Positions 61,903 through 64,000 of a stretch of DNA of 64,000 nucleotides are shown piece after piece. Under the pieces are notes generated by a model that saw only the letters and a list, made by a program, of their open reading frames with translations, was not told the DNA's origin and did not search any database. This stretch comes from Cytophagales bacterium. Its GTDB lineage: Bacteria; Bacteroidota; Bacteroidia; Cytophagales; 172606-1. The position numbers were made by a program, and so were the translations under genes. The first letter of the stretch is position 1. Every line of letters begins with the position of its first letter. The DNA lies in contig JAUJNL010000009.1 in assembly GCA_030448185.1 (NCBI GenBank), positions 41,892 through 105,891 of the forward strand. Reading direction: 5' to 3'.

Positions 61903-62223
61903 GATTTTGAGGAGTTAAGTGGTTTAGTACAGGCTACTATTTTAGCAGCATCTACCCATTAATGACCAGAAAACAAAAGGTGAATACTTTTTCTGGAATT
62001 TTTTTCATCTCCCAGATTTTGGTGTACGCCATTTCACGGATTCTATTGCCAGAGCGGATCGGTTATCCCCTACCATGTTAGTTTCGCAGATTCCTTTGTA
62101 ATTCAACGTATACTGTTAACGAAAACTTCAAACCGGTTCTTAGGGCTAAAAAGCCTAAACTTTGCCTCTTTTTTTTCGTAAGAAGAAACAGGCTGACTAG
62201 TCAGCTTACTAAATAGAAAACCT
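61903..62223. other. Spacer between divergent small genes
   Basis: 321 bp without a gene. CTGACTAGTCAGCTTACTA near 62192 includes the palindrome CTGACTAGTCAG, a possible operator for the small gene at 62224. Confidence 0.4.
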
Positions 62224-62415
62224 ATGGAAAAGGACAAAAAAGTAAATCAGGATATAAAAATAAAAGGCGAAGAAAAGGCCGATGATCAGAGTGTGTACGA
62301 TGAGCCCACTGTTCAGCAACAAACGCCTAAGGAAGGAAAGAATCAAGGAAAATCCTATACGAATAAGATTAACCCGGGTTCTGGCATTGAACATGATGGG
62401 GTAGATAAAGTATAG
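62224..62415 (+). CDS. Small hydrophilic protein
   Basis: 63 residues, extremely polar and Lys/Asp/Gln-rich (MEKDKKVNQDIKIKGEEKADDQSVYDEPTVQQQ), probably disordered. It has a good terminator 25 bp downstream and a spacer upstream, which supports a real gene. Stress-type small proteins in Cytophagales have this look, but no function can be assigned. Confidence 0.55.
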   Translation: MEKDKKVNQDIKIKGEEKADDQSVYDEPTVQQQTPKEGKNQGKSYTNKINPGSGIEHDGVDKV

Positions 62416-62437
62416 CCCTAAAATATAGCTCACCCGA

Positions 62438-62472
62438 TAAACCCGTCCGACTTAGTCGAGGCGGGTTTTTTG
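62438..62472. terminator. Terminator between convergent genes
   Basis: AACCCGTCCGACTTAGTCGAGGCGGGTTTTTT: outer AACCCG/CGGGTT stem plus inner CGACT/AGTCG, then T6. It serves the + strand gene at 62224 and possibly the minus-strand pair to its right. Confidence 0.85.
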
Positions 62473-62604
62473 TTACGCCAGTAATGGCAGCAACCGGCTT
62501 ATACCGGCAGCTTCCGGCAGTGATTTCACCGGCGGCAGATCCAGACACGCTTTCCGGATCCGGTTAAATAAGGCTACATCTTCCGTAACGCCGTAAACTT
62601 CCAT
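62473..62604 (-). CDS. Tiny ORF coupled to the DUF3667 gene
   Basis: 43 residues, below the ORF-track cutoff: MEVYGVTEDVALFNRIRKAC, then LDLPPVKSLPEAAGISRLLPLLA. The ATG lies 1 bp after the DUF3667 stop codon and the stop is directly before the terminator, so the spacing is operon-like. Composition is protein-like. It could also be the surviving end of a longer gene. Confidence 0.5.
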   Translation of the reverse strand: MEVYGVTEDVALFNRIRKACLDLPPVKSLPEAAGISRLLPLLA

Positions 62605-62605
62605 A

Positions 62606-63661
62606 TTAAACTAATGCTGCCGTTACCGCCAGGGTCAGTAATAAAAACAGCGTAAGAGAAGTGGTATAAGCCACAAACAGTACAAACATTTTGGTGATGG
62701 TTTTGAACCAGTTCTGCCGGTACACCTTCCGGAAGGCAATGGCTATATAGACGATGCTGAGTAGCGTTGCCCAACCTACCACGTCACTTTCCCCGCGGTA
62801 GTGGTCCCACAGGAGGGCTATTGACAGGATAAAAAACAAGAAAGCATGGATGTGCAGCATAAAAGTCAGGTGCTCCATATAGTACCGTTTCCGGCGCACA
62901 TAAAGCAGCTTCAGGAACAGCGTCACAAAGGGCAGCATCACAAACATCATCAGGGATATTTTACCCAGGAAATATTCGATAAACTCCTGTTTGTCCATCG
63001 TAGCCAGCCGGATGCCCTGTTTTACCTTGAACCGGTTCCAGTCGTTATCTTCCCACCGCAAGGAATCAAGGACTTGTGCTTCCGTAATACTTTTGGTGTT
63101 AATGAGGCGGAAATACCGTTCCAGTTCATTTTCCCGGTGCTTCTTCTTTTTCTTCTGCTGACCGTCCACATCTAAGTTAATCAGCCGGTCACCTGAGGAG
63201 GGTACTTCTAATACCGAATCAATTCGCTGCAACTGCAGCGATGACAGTTCTCCCGATAATTCCCGCTTTACCACTTGCCGGATGGAGTCCGCCTGGGCCG
63301 GACTTAGCGAAGTACTGGCTTTTTTTTCTTTATCGGTTTTATCTACCATTACCACCGATACTACCGAAAAATAGATAACACTTACAAACGCATACAGCCG
63401 CAATGGGTGCGTATAGCGGATCCGCCGCCCCGCCACAAACTCCCTCGTCAAGAAACCCGGACGGAACAAAAAGGGAACAACCGTCTGCACAAACCGTGAG
63501 TCATACGAAAGGAAGTTGCTAACTACCTCATACACCAAAGTACCGAAGGAAGTAAGCTTATTGGAATTCTCCTGGCTGCATTTAGGGCAAAAATTAAATT
63601 CATCCTGCAACGGATAGTTACAATTCAGACATCGTTCTGTTTTCCGGGGAATTAGCGGCAT
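62606..63661 (-). CDS. DUF3667 membrane protein with N-terminal zinc ribbon
   Basis: 351 residues. The N-terminal zinc ribbon CLNCNYPLQDEFNFCPKC (two CxxC pairs) is followed by FLSYDSRFVQTVVPFLFRPGFLTREFVAGRRIRYTHPLRLYAFVSVIYF, the DUF3667 core with its first membrane helix. A charged loop with KKKKKHRE follows, then four C-terminal hydrophobic helices (MMFVMLPFVTLFLKLLYV, FLFFILSIALLWDH, WATLLSIVYIAIAF, FLLLTLAVTAALV). The family is widespread in Bacteroidota and of unknown function. Confidence 0.9.
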   Translation of the reverse strand: MPLIPRKTERCLNCNYPLQDEFNFCPKCSQENSNKLTSFGTLVYEVVSNFLSYDSRFVQTVVPFLFRPGFLTREFVAGRRIRYTHPLRLYAFVSVIYFSVVSVVMVDKTDKEKKASTSLSPAQADSIRQVVKRELSGELSSLQLQRIDSVLEVPSSGDRLINLDVDGQQKKKKKHRENELERYFRLINTKSITEAQVLDSLRWEDNDWNRFKVKQGIRLATMDKQEFIEYFLGKISLMMFVMLPFVTLFLKLLYVRRKRYYMEHLTFMLHIHAFLFFILSIALLWDHYRGESDVVGWATLLSIVYIAIAFRKVYRQNWFKTITKMFVLFVAYTTSLTLFLLLTLAVTAALV

Positions 63662-64000
63662 AAAAGAATAGCAGCAAACAGATAAGTAACTAAGTGTTTA
63701 ATTCGCAAATCAAATGAGGCTAATCGAGAACAGATATTTTTCTGTTTCGGGTTGTTTTCCACAAACGGAATGGTAAGCTTCCGTGCCAATTGGAGTTAGT
63801 GTGAGATTATTCATTTCCGGACAAGATAGGGTAAATCCCTTAGGAAGACGGTTCCCGGTGAAAAAGTTTTCAAAACGTAAGACGGGTAATGTTTGGGCTT
63901 GGTTTACCGGGTAGAGGGAGACTGAAAGGGGTTACATTCGTATCAGGATATCGTAAGAGAACACGACTTAACTCCAGACACAATAAGATATATCGTATTC
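63662..64000. other. Right edge without a recognisable gene
   Basis: 339 bp. No ORF in the track and no protein-like frame I could follow on either strand. It presumably contains the promoter of the DUF3667 gene. Confidence 0.4.

Noticed and set aside
1-64000. tRNA, rRNA or tmRNA genes
   Set aside because: No cloverleaf-like segment with a TTCGANNC arm and anticodon arm was noticed on either strand. A tRNAscan run would settle it.

Overview
The window looks like a chromosome segment of a Bacteroidota bacterium, most probably of the order Cytophagales (Spirosoma/Dyadobacter/Larkinella-like). Signs are the gene content (propeller-type hybrid sensor, GSCFA and DUF3667 proteins, M61 peptidase with PDZ domain, fused IcmF, ribosomal order S6-S18-L9), the near absence of Shine-Dalgarno sequences, and dispersed short intergenic repeats. 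I did no database search; all family names rest on motifs read in the translations.

Layout. 1-747: noncoding repeats. 748-7259: a divergent sugar or sugar-acid locus. A ribose-type ABC permease, its double ATPase and a Gfo/Idh/MocA dehydrogenase run left; a GntR-type regulator, a TIM-barrel isomerase and a phosphogluconate-dehydrogenase-like enzyme run right. A near-perfect palindrome lies between them. 7295-14000: msrB, a DUF3616 protein, a thioredoxin-reductase-like flavoprotein, a dead IS5-type element, mgsA, an LLM flavin oxidoreductase and a methyltransferase. 14582-19918: an Anbu-type operon (circularly permuted ATP-grasp, alpha-E protein, transglutaminase, proteasome-like protease, second transglutaminase). 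Its 3' end is disturbed by an IS remnant that itself carries a MITE with a 7-bp target duplication. 20715-25644: a hybrid two-component sensor broken by a stop codon and a deletion, then a LuxR-type regulator lacking its phospho-acceptor Asp. 25750-39327: conserved housekeeping genes (M61 peptidase, GSCFA, rplI-rpsR-rpsF, surE, ribBA, icmF).

39454-60020 is the exceptional part. It is an integron-like cassette array between icmF and hemL: small genes, almost all on the + strand, each followed by an imperfect palindromic site of about 85-100 bp. The sites vary in sequence but keep an AAC...GTT outer core, complementary inner arms that differ from site to site, and unpaired bases on one arm. These are attC features, although the strict attC consensus is not met, and no integrase gene is visible (a CALIN-like state). 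Cargo includes immunity-like small proteins (DUF7674, DUF4279 and Imm8-like, all tentative), lipoproteins, a TlpA-like thioredoxin, an AraC regulator, an amidohydrolase, an NTF2-like protein and a terminal HigBA toxin-antitoxin pair. Many cassettes are broken, and IS3, IS5, IS630 and IS110 family elements have landed in the array.

Within the array, three copies of a cassette of about 510 bp without a convincing gene carry a multibranched fold supported by a compensatory base change between copies. Two copies are in direct tandem and one is split by an IS3 element with a GAT target duplication. I regard this structured RNA-like cassette, and the array itself, as the most interesting content. 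60059-64000 returns to ordinary chromosome (hemL, small hypotheticals, DUF3667 protein).
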